Source: Pseudomonas sp. dw_358 | Lineage (GTDB): Bacteria; Pseudomonadota; Gammaproteobacteria; Pseudomonadales; Pseudomonadaceae | NCBI RefSeq assembly: GCF_018449655.1 | Contig: NZ_JAAVUX010000001.1 | Span: 124,001 to 188,000 of the forward strand | Length of the DNA: 64,000 nucleotides | Reading direction: 5' to 3' | In this document: positions 1 to 8,585 of the stretch, in pieces | How positions within the stretch are numbered: position 1 is the stretch's first letter | How the letters are laid out: each line of letters opens with the position of its first letter | Program-made: the position numbers and the translations under genes | The notes under the pieces: model-generated | What the model was told of the DNA's origin: nothing | The model's input: only the letters and a program-made list of their open reading frames with translations | The model's database searches: none

Positions 1-2
1 TC

Positions 3-122
3 GGCCCGCTCGGCGAAATCTTCAATGCCATGACAGCGTCATGCCCGTTCTGCACAATCGCCGAACAAAGTCGGCCTCAGGTAGTGCAGAGGAACAATGA
101 CTACAGCCCGTTTGAGGAGTAG
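3..122 (+). CDS. Possible 3' end of an upstream gene (partial, unidentified)
   Basis: A frame open from the left edge of the window runs 39 codons to a TAG at 120-122. The end of the peptide contains a Cys-Pro-Phe-Cys (CxxC) pair and finishes with SPFEE. It lies 34 bases before the pyruvate kinase start, on the same strand. I do not recognise the family. A 39-codon open stretch can arise by chance in GC-rich DNA, so this could equally be non-coding leader of the next gene. Confidence 0.22.
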   Translation, partial: GPLGEIFNAMTASCPFCTIAEQSRPQVVQRNNDYSPFEE

Positions 123-156
123 CCTTCTGCTGCGCTTCAATACAAGGAGTCAGTGA

Positions 157-1608
157 ATGACCGTTCGCCGTACTAAAATCGTAGCTACCCTGGGCCCTGC
201 GAGCAATTCGCCGGAAGTGATCGAACAGCTGATCCTCGCCGGGCTGGATGTGGCCCGCCTGAACTTCAGCCACGGCACGCCGGACGAGCACAAGGCTCGC
301 GCCCGCCTCATTCGTGAAATCGCTGCGCGCAATGGCCGCCATGTGGCGCTGTTGGGCGACCTGCAAGGTCCGAAGATCCGCATCGCCAAGTTCGCCAACA
401 AGCGGATCGAATTGAAAGTCGGCGATCGGTTCACGTTCTCGATCAACCACCCGCTGACCGAAGGCAACCAGGAAATCGTCGGTATCGACTACCCGGACCT
501 GGTCAAGGACTGCGGCGTCGGCGATGAGCTGCTGCTGGACGACGGTCGCGTGGTGATGCGCGTCGAAACCGCCACCGCTGACGCGCTGCACTGCTCGGTA
601 TTGATCGGCGGCCCGCTGTCCGACCACAAGGGCATCAACCGCCGTGGCGGCGGCCTGACGGCGCCTGCCTTGACCGAAAAGGACAAGCAGGACATCAAGC
701 TCGCGGCGGAAATGGACCTGGATTACCTGGCCGTTTCCTTCCCCCGCGATGCTGCCGACATGGAGTATGCCCGTCAGTTGCGTGACGAGTCCGGCGGTAC
801 CGCCTGGCTGGTGGCCAAGATCGAACGCGCCGAAGCCGTGGCCGACGACGAAACCCTCGACAACCTGATCCGCGCCAGTGACGCGGTCATGGTGGCCCGT
901 GGCGACCTGGGTGTGGAAATCGGCGATGCCGAGCTGATCGGTATCCAGAAGAAGATCATCCAGCACGCCCGCCGCAACAACAAGGCGGTGATCGTGGCGA
1001 CCCAGATGATGGAGTCGATGATCCAGAATCCGATGCCGACCCGCGCCGAAGTATCCGACGTGGCCAACGCCGTGCTCGACTCCACCGACGCGGTGATGCT
1101 CTCGGCCGAAAGCGCTGCGGGTGCCTACCCGATCGAAGCGGTGCAGGCCATGGCGCGCATCTGCCTGGGCGCTGAAAAGCACCCGTCCGGCAAGAAGTCC
1201 AGCCACCGCCTTCACACTCAGTTCGAACGTTGCGACGAAAGCATCGCCCTGGCGGCCATGTACACGGCCAACCACTTCCCGGGCGTCAAGGCAGTCATCG
1301 CGCTGACCGAAAGCGGCTACACGCCTTTGATCATGTCGCGCCTGCGCTCGTCGGTGCCGATCTACTGCTTCTCGCCACACCGCGACACTCGCGCCCGTTC
1401 GGCGATGTTCCGCGGCGTCTACCCGGTGGCCTTCGATCCGGCAGCCCTGCCGCCGAGCGAAGTCAGCCAGGCTGCCGTGGACGAGTTGCTGAAGATGGGC
1501 GTGGTCGAGCCAGGTGACTGGGTAATCCTGACCAAGGGCGACAGCTACAACCGCATCGGCGGCACCAACGGCATGAAGATTCTGCATGTCGGTGATCCGA
1601 TCTTGTGA
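157..1608 (+). CDS. pyk: Pyruvate kinase
   Basis: Converts phosphoenolpyruvate and ADP to pyruvate and ATP, the last step of glycolysis/Entner-Doudoroff catabolism in the cytoplasm. At 483 residues it has the usual bacterial length. It opens with the family's RRTKIVATLGPAS segment, carries the catalytic lysine in AKIERAEA (K221) and the metal/substrate loop VARGDLGVEI near residues 247-256, and keeps the MMESMI and PTRAEVSDVANAVLD signature. The ATG is preceded by AAGGAG about eight bases upstream. A stem-loop follows the stop. Pseudomonads carry two pyruvate kinases; I have not tried to assign this one to PykA or PykF. Confidence 0.97.
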   Translation: MTVRRTKIVATLGPASNSPEVIEQLILAGLDVARLNFSHGTPDEHKARARLIREIAARNGRHVALLGDLQGPKIRIAKFANKRIELKVGDRFTFSINHPLTEGNQEIVGIDYPDLVKDCGVGDELLLDDGRVVMRVETATADALHCSVLIGGPLSDHKGINRRGGGLTAPALTEKDKQDIKLAAEMDLDYLAVSFPRDAADMEYARQLRDESGGTAWLVAKIERAEAVADDETLDNLIRASDAVMVARGDLGVEIGDAELIGIQKKIIQHARRNNKAVIVATQMMESMIQNPMPTRAEVSDVANAVLDSTDAVMLSAESAAGAYPIEAVQAMARICLGAEKHPSGKKSSHRLHTQFERCDESIALAAMYTANHFPGVKAVIALTESGYTPLIMSRLRSSVPIYCFSPHRDTRARSAMFRGVYPVAFDPAALPPSEVSQAAVDELLKMGVVEPGDWVILTKGDSYNRIGGTNGMKILHVGDPIL

Positions 1609-1615
1609 GGTTGAG

Positions 1616-1650
1616 GGCGCCGCTTGACCGATGGTCAGCGGCGCCTGTTT
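1616..1650 (+). terminator. Stem-loop terminator after pyk
   Basis: GGCGCCGCTTGACC and GGTCAGCGGCGCC form a 13-bp stem with one bulged base around a three-base loop, followed by TGTTT. It lies between the convergent pyk and reductase stops, and the last base touches the reductase stop codon. The T-run is short, so strength is uncertain. Confidence 0.55.
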
Positions 1651-2594
1651 CACGCTGGGCCCCGCCCCACAAACACATCCGCCAACAACTGCCCCCGTGG
1701 CAGCCCCGCCAGAAACAATCGCCGCGAAAAACTCTCGACACTGGACGGCGAACCGCACACCAGGGCCATGGTCTGCCGCGACTGTAATCGCAACGCCCCC
1801 AGCGCAGCAGGCAACTCGGCCGGCGTCAACAATTCCACTTGCAACTGCGGCCATGCCTCGGCCAGCGCTTCAAGTTCCTCCCGCAAATAATGCCCATCGC
1901 TGTCCCGCGCCAGGTGCAGCAAGCGAATCGCGCCCTGATGTTCTGCTTCCAGGGCTTCGCGCAGCACCCCCCATAGTGGCGCCAGGCCAGTGCCGGCAGC
2001 CAGCAGCCAGAGGGGGCGGGCCTGCCAGTCCGGAGCGTAGTGCAGGGCGCCACCGCTCAACTCGCCCAGGCGGATATCGACACCGGGGGTCAGGTGGCGG
2101 GCAACATCGGCAAATGCACCCGGTTGGCTGCAATCGATATGAAACTCCAGCCACGGATCGGCCCCTGGCAAGCTCGCCAGCGAGTAAGGCCGGGCGACGC
2201 CTGTGTCGGTCCACAGCACCAGGTGCTGGCCAGGGCGGTAACGCAGTGGTCGTGAGGGTTGCAGGCGCAGGCGCAGTACCCCGCAACCGAGCCAGTCGGC
2301 CGCCACCACGCGGCTGGGCACGCCGTCGCGCTGACGGTCGAACACCGCGACCTCAAGGTCACCGACCACCCGGCACTGGCAGGCCAGGCGCCAGCCCTCG
2401 GCGCGGCGTTCAGCTTGCAGGGCGGCGGGGTTGATGTCGTCTGGCTCACCGGCCAGGCAATGCACCAGGCAGGCATGGCAGCTGCCTGCCCGGCAACTGT
2501 AGGGCACCACGACACCGGCCTCGTTGAGTGCATCGAGCAACGAGGCACCGGGCGCGACCGTCCAGTGCCGTTCGCCGACACGGATCTCAGGCAT
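1650..2594 (-). CDS. Ferredoxin-NAD(P)H reductase-type protein with N-terminal 2Fe-2S domain
   Basis: A 314-residue electron-transfer protein. The first ~85 residues are a plant-type 2Fe-2S ferredoxin domain with cluster cysteines C34, C39, C42 and C72. A ferredoxin-reductase FAD domain follows (RPYSLAS, flavin-binding RxYS motif near residue 140), then an NAD-binding domain with the GTGLAPL motif. This layout is that of oxygenase reductases, but no oxygenase lies nearby, so the partner is unknown. The ATG at 2592-2594 overlaps the end of the diguanylate cyclase gene by 8 bases, implying translational coupling. A longer frame upstream exists, but it would start deep inside the neighbour and lacks family similarity. 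Confidence 0.9.
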   Translation of the reverse strand: MPEIRVGERHWTVAPGASLLDALNEAGVVVPYSCRAGSCHACLVHCLAGEPDDINPAALQAERRAEGWRLACQCRVVGDLEVAVFDRQRDGVPSRVVAADWLGCGVLRLRLQPSRPLRYRPGQHLVLWTDTGVARPYSLASLPGADPWLEFHIDCSQPGAFADVARHLTPGVDIRLGELSGGALHYAPDWQARPLWLLAAGTGLAPLWGVLREALEAEHQGAIRLLHLARDSDGHYLREELEALAEAWPQLQVELLTPAELPAALGALRLQSRQTMALVCGSPSSVESFSRRLFLAGLPRGQLLADVFVGRGPA

Positions 2595-3705
2595 CGATCG
2601 GCTCCCAGGCCGCAGCACAGCGGTTGCGACCGCTGCGCTTGGCTCGGTACAAGGCCTGGTCGGCACGGTGCAGCGCGTCGTCCAGGTCGTCCCCCGGCAG
2701 CAGCAGGGTCATCCCGACGGACAGGCTCAGGCCGTCGAGTTCAAGCCCCTCCGGCCGCGCATCGGCAAACGCCAGGCGCAAGCGCTCGCAGCACAGGGTC
2801 AGGTCCTCGGCATGGCTGTCGAGCAAGAGCAGGACGAACTCTTCACCGCCGTAGCGGGCCAGGACATCGCCGTCCCGCAGGCTGGCCGTGGCCACCGTAG
2901 CGAAGGTCTGCAGCACCTGATCGCCAGCCGCGTGGCCATGTACGTCGTTGATGCGTTTGAAATGGTCGAGGTCGATCAAGGCCAGGCCGTGCTGGGTGCC
3001 TTTGGCCAGAGCCGACAACTCGCGGGACGCCAGCCGCAGAAAGTGCCGACGGTTGAAAAGGCTGGTCAACTCGTCGGTGGCCACCAGGTCTTCGAGCTGG
3101 CGCATCATCCCGCGCAGGGTGTCCTGATGCGCCTGCAAGGCATAGCGGCGCTGACGCATGCGATGGCGCGAAGCCTGTACATAGCTGGCGTAGAAACTCA
3201 GCCAGGCCAGCACGGCAAACAAGGCACAGCCCTGAATGAACGCCAGCCGGGGATCGCGCATCTGTCCATGGGAGGCTTCCCAGAGGTTGAGCACCACGAA
3301 GCTGGCGAACACCAGCGCGGCGCAGCGCAGAAATTTTCGGCGGTCCAGGTGAAACAGGCCAAACAGCATGATCACTACATAGAGGACCATGAAGGCGCCG
3401 CGGGCGGTGTCCAGGCAGGCAATCAGCCAGGTCTGCCCGGCCAGCCCCAGCCACACTTGAAATTCGGTCAGGCTGGCATCGGCGAAACGCTTGTTCAGCC
3501 CGGTCAGGAACACCACCAGCAGGGCGATCTGACTCAGCACCACCAGTACACTGCCGGCCACGGCGACACCTGAAGACTCGCTGAAAAAACCGCCGACCAC
3601 AGCCGCCCAAAACAGCAGCAAAACCAGGGCGTAAGTGGCCGCAGCGAAGAGAAAACGCTTGAGCAGCAGTTTTTGTAGGGCGTGTTCAGTCACTCGTTGA
3701 CTCAC
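2587..3705 (-). CDS. Membrane diguanylate cyclase (SadC-type position)
   Basis: Predicted to make cyclic di-GMP from two GTP. The 372-residue protein has about five to six membrane segments in the first ~180 residues, a short coiled linker, and a C-terminal GGDEF domain. The signature is GGEEF at 286-290, so catalysis should be intact. An RxxD inhibitory I-site (RDGD, 277-280) sits five residues before it, so product feedback is expected. From memory, P. aeruginosa sadC occupies the same place between a ferredoxin reductase and a fumarase gene, but SadC is longer (about 490 residues), so I do not transfer the symbol. It is followed with an 8-base overlap by the reductase gene. Confidence 0.93.
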   Translation of the reverse strand: MSQRVTEHALQKLLLKRFLFAAATYALVLLLFWAAVVGGFFSESSGVAVAGSVLVVLSQIALLVVFLTGLNKRFADASLTEFQVWLGLAGQTWLIACLDTARGAFMVLYVVIMLFGLFHLDRRKFLRCAALVFASFVVLNLWEASHGQMRDPRLAFIQGCALFAVLAWLSFYASYVQASRHRMRQRRYALQAHQDTLRGMMRQLEDLVATDELTSLFNRRHFLRLASRELSALAKGTQHGLALIDLDHFKRINDVHGHAAGDQVLQTFATVATASLRDGDVLARYGGEEFVLLLLDSHAEDLTLCCERLRLAFADARPEGLELDGLSLSVGMTLLLPGDDLDDALHRADQALYRAKRSGRNRCAAAWEPIDA

Positions 3706-4021
3706 CGTGTTGAATGGAAATCCTTTCCCTGGCTGGCACCGGAGAGAATATGGCCAGATGCCACTTTAGTGTTCAGCGTCTAAAATAACTATCCAATTTC
3801 GCCCCCGTGTACAAGTTTCCTACGGATGGTAGCAATTTGCTACTCACCGGTTATCGCCCGACCTTTGAGCATCGGCGACTGTACGCGGCAATCAGTCGCG
3901 GTATACTTCGTCGCCTTTTTTGCAACCGCCAGACTGCCGCACATGCGGGGCTTTCCGATATGGCACGGCCCGACCAAGCCGTCATTCAATCGAATGTTCC
4001 CATCTTCAGAGGAGCGCACCC
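3706..4021. other. Divergent intergenic region, cyclase/fumarase
   Basis: About 316 bases separate the two divergent starts. A perfect inverted repeat, GTAGCAA-T-TTGCTAC, lies at 3829-3843 and may be an operator. TATACT near 3912 resembles a -10 element for the fumarase but has no clear -35. AGAGGAG just before 4022 is the fumarase ribosome-binding site. Short open frames here have no ribosome sites or protein-like character and were not called. Confidence 0.5.
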
Positions 4022-5545
4022 ATGACCGTGATCAAGCAGGATGATCTGATTCAGAGCGTCGCTGACGCCTTGCAGTTCATCTCCTATTACCACCCCGTCG
4101 ATTTCATCCAGGCGATGCACGAAGCCTACCTGCGCGAAGAATCGCCAGCGGCCCGTGACTCGATTGCGCAGATTCTGATCAACTCGCGCATGTGCGCCAC
4201 CGGCCACCGTCCGATCTGCCAGGACACCGGCATCGTCACCGTGTTTGTGCGCGTGGGCATGGACGTGCGCTGGGACGGCGCCACCCTGAGCCTGGACGAC
4301 ATGATCAACGAAGGCGTGCGCCGCGCCTACAACCTGCCGGAAAACGTGTTGCGCGCCTCGATCCTCGCCGACCCGGCCGGTGCCCGCAAGAACACCAAGG
4401 ACAACACCCCGGCGGTGATCCACTACTCCATCGTCCCGGGCAATACCGTGGAAGTGGACGTGGCCGCCAAGGGTGGTGGCTCGGAAAACAAATCGAAGAT
4501 GGCCATGCTCAACCCTTCCGACTCCATTGTCGACTGGGTCCTGAAGACCGTCCCGACCATGGGCGCAGGCTGGTGCCCACCGGGGATGCTGGGCATCGGC
4601 ATCGGCGGCACCGCCGAAAAAGCGGCAGTCATGGCCAAGGAAGTGTTGATGGACTCCATCGACATCCATGAGCTGAAAAAGCGCGGCCCGAGCAACCGTA
4701 TCGAAGAGATGCGTCTGGAGCTTTTCGAGAGGGTCAACCAGCTGGGTATCGGCGCTCAGGGCCTGGGCGGCCTGACTACCGTGCTCGACGTGAAGATCAT
4801 GGACTACCCGACCCACGCCGCGTCCCTGCCGGTGTGCATGATCCCCAATTGCGCGGCCACCCGTCACGCTCACTTCGTGCTGGACGGCACCGGCCCGGCC
4901 GAGCTGCAAGCGCCGGACCTGGACGCCTACCCGGAAATCGTCTGGGAAGCGGGCCCGTCGGCCCGTCGCGTCAACCTCGACACCCTGACCCCGGAAGACG
5001 TGCAGAGCTGGCAACCGGGCGAGACTATCCTGCTCAACGGCAAGATGCTCACCGGCCGCGATGCCGCCCACAAGCGCATGGTCGAAATGCTCAACCGTGG
5101 CGAAACGCTGCCGGTAGACCTCAAGGGCCGTTTCATCTACTACGTCGGCCCGGTCGATCCGATTCGCGACGAAGTGGTAGGCCCGGCCGGTCCGACCACG
5201 GCCACGCGCATGGACAAGTTCACTCGGCAGATCCTGGATCAGACCGGGCTGCTGGGCATGATCGGCAAGTCCGAACGGGGCCCTGTCGCCATCGAGGCAA
5301 TCAAGGACTACAAGGCCGTATACCTGATGGCCGTAGGCGGCGCTGCCTACCTGGTGGCCCAGGCCATCAAGAAGTCGCGGGTCGTGGCCTTCGAAGAACT
5401 GGGGATGGAAGCCATCTACGAGTTCGAAGTCAAGGACATGCCGGTGACCGTTGCCGTGGACAGCAAGGGTGAATCGGTGCACATCACCGGGCCGGCGATC
5501 TGGCAGAAGAAGATTGCCGATAGCCTGGCGGTAGAGGTGCAGTAA
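4022..5545 (+). CDS. fumA: Class I (iron-sulfur) fumarate hydratase
   Basis: Interconverts fumarate and L-malate in the TCA cycle. The 507-residue protein shows both halves of class I fumarases: an N-terminal alpha part (CATGHRPICQDTG with C58 and C66; NTKDNTPAVIHYSIVPG; GGSENKS) and a C-terminal beta part beginning near residue 310 (LTPEDVQSWQPGETILLNGKMLTGRDAAHKR, GPAGPTTATRMD). A cysteine pair in PVCMIPNCAATRHAHF (C272, C277) lies in the middle. Such enzymes bind an oxygen-sensitive 4Fe-4S cluster; I did not assign the ligands individually. The chosen ATG has AGAGGAG upstream; the frame opens earlier, but that N-terminus is not family-like. The symbol follows E. coli naming. Confidence 0.94.
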   Translation: MTVIKQDDLIQSVADALQFISYYHPVDFIQAMHEAYLREESPAARDSIAQILINSRMCATGHRPICQDTGIVTVFVRVGMDVRWDGATLSLDDMINEGVRRAYNLPENVLRASILADPAGARKNTKDNTPAVIHYSIVPGNTVEVDVAAKGGGSENKSKMAMLNPSDSIVDWVLKTVPTMGAGWCPPGMLGIGIGGTAEKAAVMAKEVLMDSIDIHELKKRGPSNRIEEMRLELFERVNQLGIGAQGLGGLTTVLDVKIMDYPTHAASLPVCMIPNCAATRHAHFVLDGTGPAELQAPDLDAYPEIVWEAGPSARRVNLDTLTPEDVQSWQPGETILLNGKMLTGRDAAHKRMVEMLNRGETLPVDLKGRFIYYVGPVDPIRDEVVGPAGPTTATRMDKFTRQILDQTGLLGMIGKSERGPVAIEAIKDYKAVYLMAVGGAAYLVAQAIKKSRVVAFEELGMEAIYEFEVKDMPVTVAVDSKGESVHITGPAIWQKKIADSLAVEVQ

Positions 5546-5560
5546 AACCGGCTGGCCATC

Positions 5561-5590
5561 CTCCCACAGGGTTTGCGCAACCTGTGGGAG
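5561..5590. repeat. REP-like inverted repeat / possible terminator
   Basis: CTCCCACAGG and CCTGTGGGAG form perfect 10-bp arms around ten bases, 15 bases after the fumarase stop and before the convergent PLD gene. CTGTGGGAG is the typical edge of Pseudomonas REP elements. There is no T-run, so it may act as a 3' stabilising hairpin rather than a terminator. Confidence 0.6.
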
Positions 5591-5640
5591 ATCCCACGGT
5601 GGCCACCAGGATTTTCGAGCGACAGCACCGGCCTCAAGGC

Positions 5641-6798
5641 TCAGCTGCGACGATCAAGCAGGTTGACCACCAGACGATCCAGCCAGCCCCAGACACGCTG
5701 CTGCACCCGCCGCCAGAGCGGCCGCGCCTCCCAGTCCGCCAAAGTCACAGCGGCGCTGCGGGCAAAGTCGTGCTCGAAGCTGGCCTGCACCTGGTCAGTC
5801 AATGTGCTGTCGAGGGCCTCGAGATTCGCCTCCAGGTTGAAGCGCAGGTTCCAATGGTCGAAATTGCACGAGCCGAGGCTGACCCAATCGTCCACCAGCA
5901 CCATTTTGAGGTGCAGGAAGCACGGCTGGTATTCAAAAATCTTCACGCCACCGCGCAACAAGCGCGGGTAGTAGCGATGCCCGGCGTAGCGCACCGAAGG
6001 GTGATCGGTACGCGGGCCGGTGAGCAGCAGACGCACGTCCACGCCCCGCGCGGCGGCGCGGCGCAGTGAACGCCGGACTTTCCAGGTGGGCAAAAAATAA
6101 GGCGTGGCCAGCCAGATGCGACGCTGGCCGCTGTTCAGCGCACGCACCAGGGATTGCAGAATGTCGCGGTGCTGACGCGAATCGGCATAGGCCACCCGGC
6201 CCAGGCCTTCGCCACCGACGGGAACCGGCGGCAGGCGCGGCAGGCCGAAGTGGGTCGCCGGGCGCCAGGCGCTGCGGCGCAGGTTGGCGCGCCACTGACG
6301 GTCGAACAGCATCTGCCAATCGGCCACGAGCGTACCGCGCATCTGCACCATGACTTCGTGCCATTCACTGTCGGGCTCGCCCGGCTGCCAGAATTGATCG
6401 GTCACCCCGGTGCCGCCCACCACGCCCCAGCTCTGGTCCACCAGCAACAACTTGCGGTGGTCGCGGTACAAGTTGCGGCCACCACGGTACCAGCGGGTCG
6501 GGTTATACGTACGCAGCTCGACGCCCGCCTCCAGCAGCCGCCCTCGCAGGATCAGGCCGAAAGCCTGGGCGCCATAACCATCGAACAGGCAGCGCACTTT
6601 GATTCCGCGCTCGGCGGCGTTGACCAGGACCTCGACCATGGCCTCTGCGCACGCACCGGCCTCGACCAGATACAGCTCAAGGTCGACCTGGCGCCGGGCC
6701 TGGGCAATGGCCGCGAGCATCGGAGGAAAGAACTGCGGCCCGTCGATCAGCAACTCGAATTGGTTGTCACCGCGCCAGGGAAAGATCGCACCCGCCAT
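5641..6798 (-). CDS. clsB: Phospholipase D-family cardiolipin synthase (ClsB-like)
   Basis: A 385-residue PLD-superfamily enzyme with two HxKxxxxD motifs, H114/K116/D121 (HRKLLLVD) and H296/K298/D303 (HLKMVLVD), each followed by the usual GG or GSCNFD segment. Two HKD motifs in a protein of this length without an N-terminal membrane segment match ClsB-type synthases, which make cardiolipin or related phospholipids by phosphatidyl transfer. A generic phospholipase D cannot be excluded. It sits upstream of, and divergent from, the ornithine-lipid genes, which fits a membrane-lipid neighbourhood. No strong ribosome-binding site precedes the ATG. Confidence 0.85.
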   Translation of the reverse strand: MAGAIFPWRGDNQFELLIDGPQFFPPMLAAIAQARRQVDLELYLVEAGACAEAMVEVLVNAAERGIKVRCLFDGYGAQAFGLILRGRLLEAGVELRTYNPTRWYRGGRNLYRDHRKLLLVDQSWGVVGGTGVTDQFWQPGEPDSEWHEVMVQMRGTLVADWQMLFDRQWRANLRRSAWRPATHFGLPRLPPVPVGGEGLGRVAYADSRQHRDILQSLVRALNSGQRRIWLATPYFLPTWKVRRSLRRAAARGVDVRLLLTGPRTDHPSVRYAGHRYYPRLLRGGVKIFEYQPCFLHLKMVLVDDWVSLGSCNFDHWNLRFNLEANLEALDSTLTDQVQASFEHDFARSAAVTLADWEARPLWRRVQQRVWGWLDRLVVNLLDRRS

Positions 6799-7029
6799 CT
6801 CAGCGAGCCCGGTGTGGCAGGGGGTGTGGCGGGAGTAGGCAGAGACCCATAAATATGTCCAATCGTTTCAGGCGCCAACCATAACTGCCCGTCCAGCCGC
6901 TGGCAAACCTCTGAGTCGGCTGTCATCCAAGCATCACTGAAAGGTCACTTGACTGACACCGCCCCTGCATAGCCTGAGTCTGCCCAATCAGTCTAAAGCC
7001 ATGCCAACGGCTGGCCCATGGAGACCGCC
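6799..7029 (+). promoter_or_regulatory. olsBA upstream region with candidate promoter and partial Pho box
   Basis: TTGACT (6949-6954) and TAGCCT (6970-6975), 15 bases apart, are a plausible but tightly spaced promoter for olsB. Just upstream, CTGTCAT (6920-6926), four bases, then GCATCAC (6931-6937) resembles one perfect and one poor PhoB half-site. Ornithine-lipid genes are known to respond to phosphate limitation in P. aeruginosa, which is why I looked for this. GGAGA before 7030 is the olsB ribosome-binding site. Confidence 0.35.
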
Positions 7030-7785
7030 ATGACTCAGAGTGCACGTGTTGTCGAGACTCGCCAGGAACGTCGTCTGCAGGCCGAGCGCCTGGTCGGCAC
7101 CAAGGCGTTGCGTGAGGCCCAGAGCTTGCGTTATGCCGTGTTCAGCGAGGCGTTCGATGCCCGGCTGAACGGCGCCGAACTGGGCCTTGATAGGGACACC
7201 TACGACTCACACTGTGAGCACATCGGGGTACGCGACCTGAGCACAGGCCGCCTGGTGGCCACTACACGGCTGCTGGATCATCGGGCGGCAGACCGTTTAG
7301 GCGGTTTCTACAGCGAAGAAGAGTTCAAGCTGCACGGCCTGAACAGCCTGCAAGGTTCGATTCTGGAAATCGGCCGTACCTGCGTCGACCCTGCGTACCG
7401 TAACGGCGGCACCATCGCCGTGCTATGGAGCGAGTTGGCCGAGGTGCTCAATCAGGGTCAGTACCGCTACCTGATGGGCTGCGCCAGCATCTCGATGAAA
7501 GACGGCGGCATCCAGGCCGAAGCCATCATGCAGCGCCTGCGCGAACGTTATTTGAGCACCGAGCAATTGCGCGCCGAGCCACGGCATGCACTGCCGGCAC
7601 TGGAGCTGCCGCACAACGTCATTGCCGAACTGCCGCCGTTGCTCAAGGCCTACATGCGGCTGGGCGCCAAGGTCTGTGGCGAGCCATGCTGGGACGAACA
7701 GTTTCAGGTGGCCGACGTATTCATTCTGCTCAAGCGCGACGAACTGTGCCCACGCTATGCGCGGCACTTCAAGGCGGCCGTGTGA
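7030..7785 (+). CDS. olsB: L-ornithine N-alpha-acyltransferase
   Basis: Transfers a 3-hydroxyacyl chain from ACP to the alpha-amino group of ornithine, making lyso-ornithine lipid. The 251-residue protein has the GNAT-type OlsB/hemolysin-like fold: [18 protein letters not shown] at the N-terminus, a [12 protein letters not shown] segment, then [24 protein letters not shown], the acyl-donor binding core. I chose the second ATG because GGAGA lies seven bases before it; an ATG four codons upstream lacks a site. It overlaps olsA by one base (TGATG), and that order is the known olsBA operon of pseudomonads. Confidence 0.92.
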   Translation: MTQSARVVETRQERRLQAERLVGTKALREAQSLRYAVFSEAFDARLNGAELGLDRDTYDSHCEHIGVRDLSTGRLVATTRLLDHRAADRLGGFYSEEEFKLHGLNSLQGSILEIGRTCVDPAYRNGGTIAVLWSELAEVLNQGQYRYLMGCASISMKDGGIQAEAIMQRLRERYLSTEQLRAEPRHALPALELPHNVIAELPPLLKAYMRLGAKVCGEPCWDEQFQVADVFILLKRDELCPRYARHFKAAV

Positions 7786-8561
7786 TGGGCCGCGTGCGCC
7801 TGCTGGGGCGGATGCTGCGGATCGTGATGGTGGTGGGGCTGGGGCTGGCCATGGCCGCCACCGTGCGTCTATTGGAGTGGTCGAGGATCAGCGATTCCGG
7901 CGAGCGTCGTCTGCGTTGGTCACAGGCCTTCATGATACGTCTGAGCGACGCCCTGCCCTTCACCGTCACGGTACACGGTCAGGCGTCGCGCGAACCAATG
8001 CTCTGGGTCAGCAACCATGTGTCCTGGGCCGACATCCCGCTGTTGGGGATGCTGGCACCCCTGGCCTTTCTGTCCAAGGCCGATGTGCGCAGCTGGCCGG
8101 TGGCAGGCTGGCTGGCCGTGCAGGCCGGGACCCTGTTCATCCGCCGGGGGGCAGGCGACAGTCAGCTGACCCGCCGGCAAATGACCTTGCAGCTGCAAAA
8201 AGGCGCGCCCGTCCTGATCTTCCCCGAGGGCACCACCACGGACGGACGTCACCTGCGAACGTTCCATGGACGCCTGCTGGCCAGTGCCCAGGATGCCGGC
8301 GTGGCGTTGCAGCCCATCGCCATTCGCTATGTGCGCGACGGGCGGATCGACGGGGTGGCGCCGTTCATCGGCGATGATGATCTGCTGTCGCACCTGATGC
8401 GTCTGCTGGGACAGAATCGCGCGCAAGTGCACATTTACCTGTTGGCGCCCATCGCCACGACAGGCAAGGAGCGAGCCGCACTGGCCCACGAATGCCAATG
8501 CGCGGTGCACGCCGCACTGTTTGGGGAGGCACCCGCAGAAGTGGCTCGACAGGCCGCGTGA
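7785..8561 (+). CDS. olsA: Lyso-ornithine lipid O-acyltransferase (PlsC family)
   Basis: Adds the second, ester-linked acyl chain to lyso-ornithine lipid. The 258-residue protein has an N-terminal membrane segment (about residues 9-27), the HX4D acyltransferase motif (NHVSWAD), a second block (FLSKADVRSWPVAGWLA), and the FPEGTTTDG motif that binds the glycerol- or lipid-phosphate side. Its ATG overlaps the olsB stop by one base, so the pair is translationally coupled. OlsA proteins can also act on lysophosphatidic acid in some species. It ends 24 bases before the convergent acpH. Confidence 0.9.
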   Translation: MGRVRLLGRMLRIVMVVGLGLAMAATVRLLEWSRISDSGERRLRWSQAFMIRLSDALPFTVTVHGQASREPMLWVSNHVSWADIPLLGMLAPLAFLSKADVRSWPVAGWLAVQAGTLFIRRGAGDSQLTRRQMTLQLQKGAPVLIFPEGTTTDGRHLRTFHGRLLASAQDAGVALQPIAIRYVRDGRIDGVAPFIGDDDLLSHLMRLLGQNRAQVHIYLLAPIATTGKERAALAHECQCAVHAALFGEAPAEVARQAA

Positions 8562-8585
8562 ACCGGGTCTGACCGAAGTTGCACC

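Noticed and set aside
29..43. CATGAC-AGC-GTCATG inverted repeat before pyk
   Set aside because: Short, one of many expected by chance, and inside a possible upstream reading frame; not called as an operator.
22..1854. 610-codon open frame on the minus strand across pyk
   Set aside because: It lies antisense to a clear pyruvate kinase and gives a low-complexity His/Arg/Gly-rich product without a ribosome site. Typical of GC-rich codon structure.
3807..4025. 72-codon frames in the cyclase/fumarase gap
   Set aside because: No ribosome site, no recognisable signal or family, and they run into the fumarase start region.
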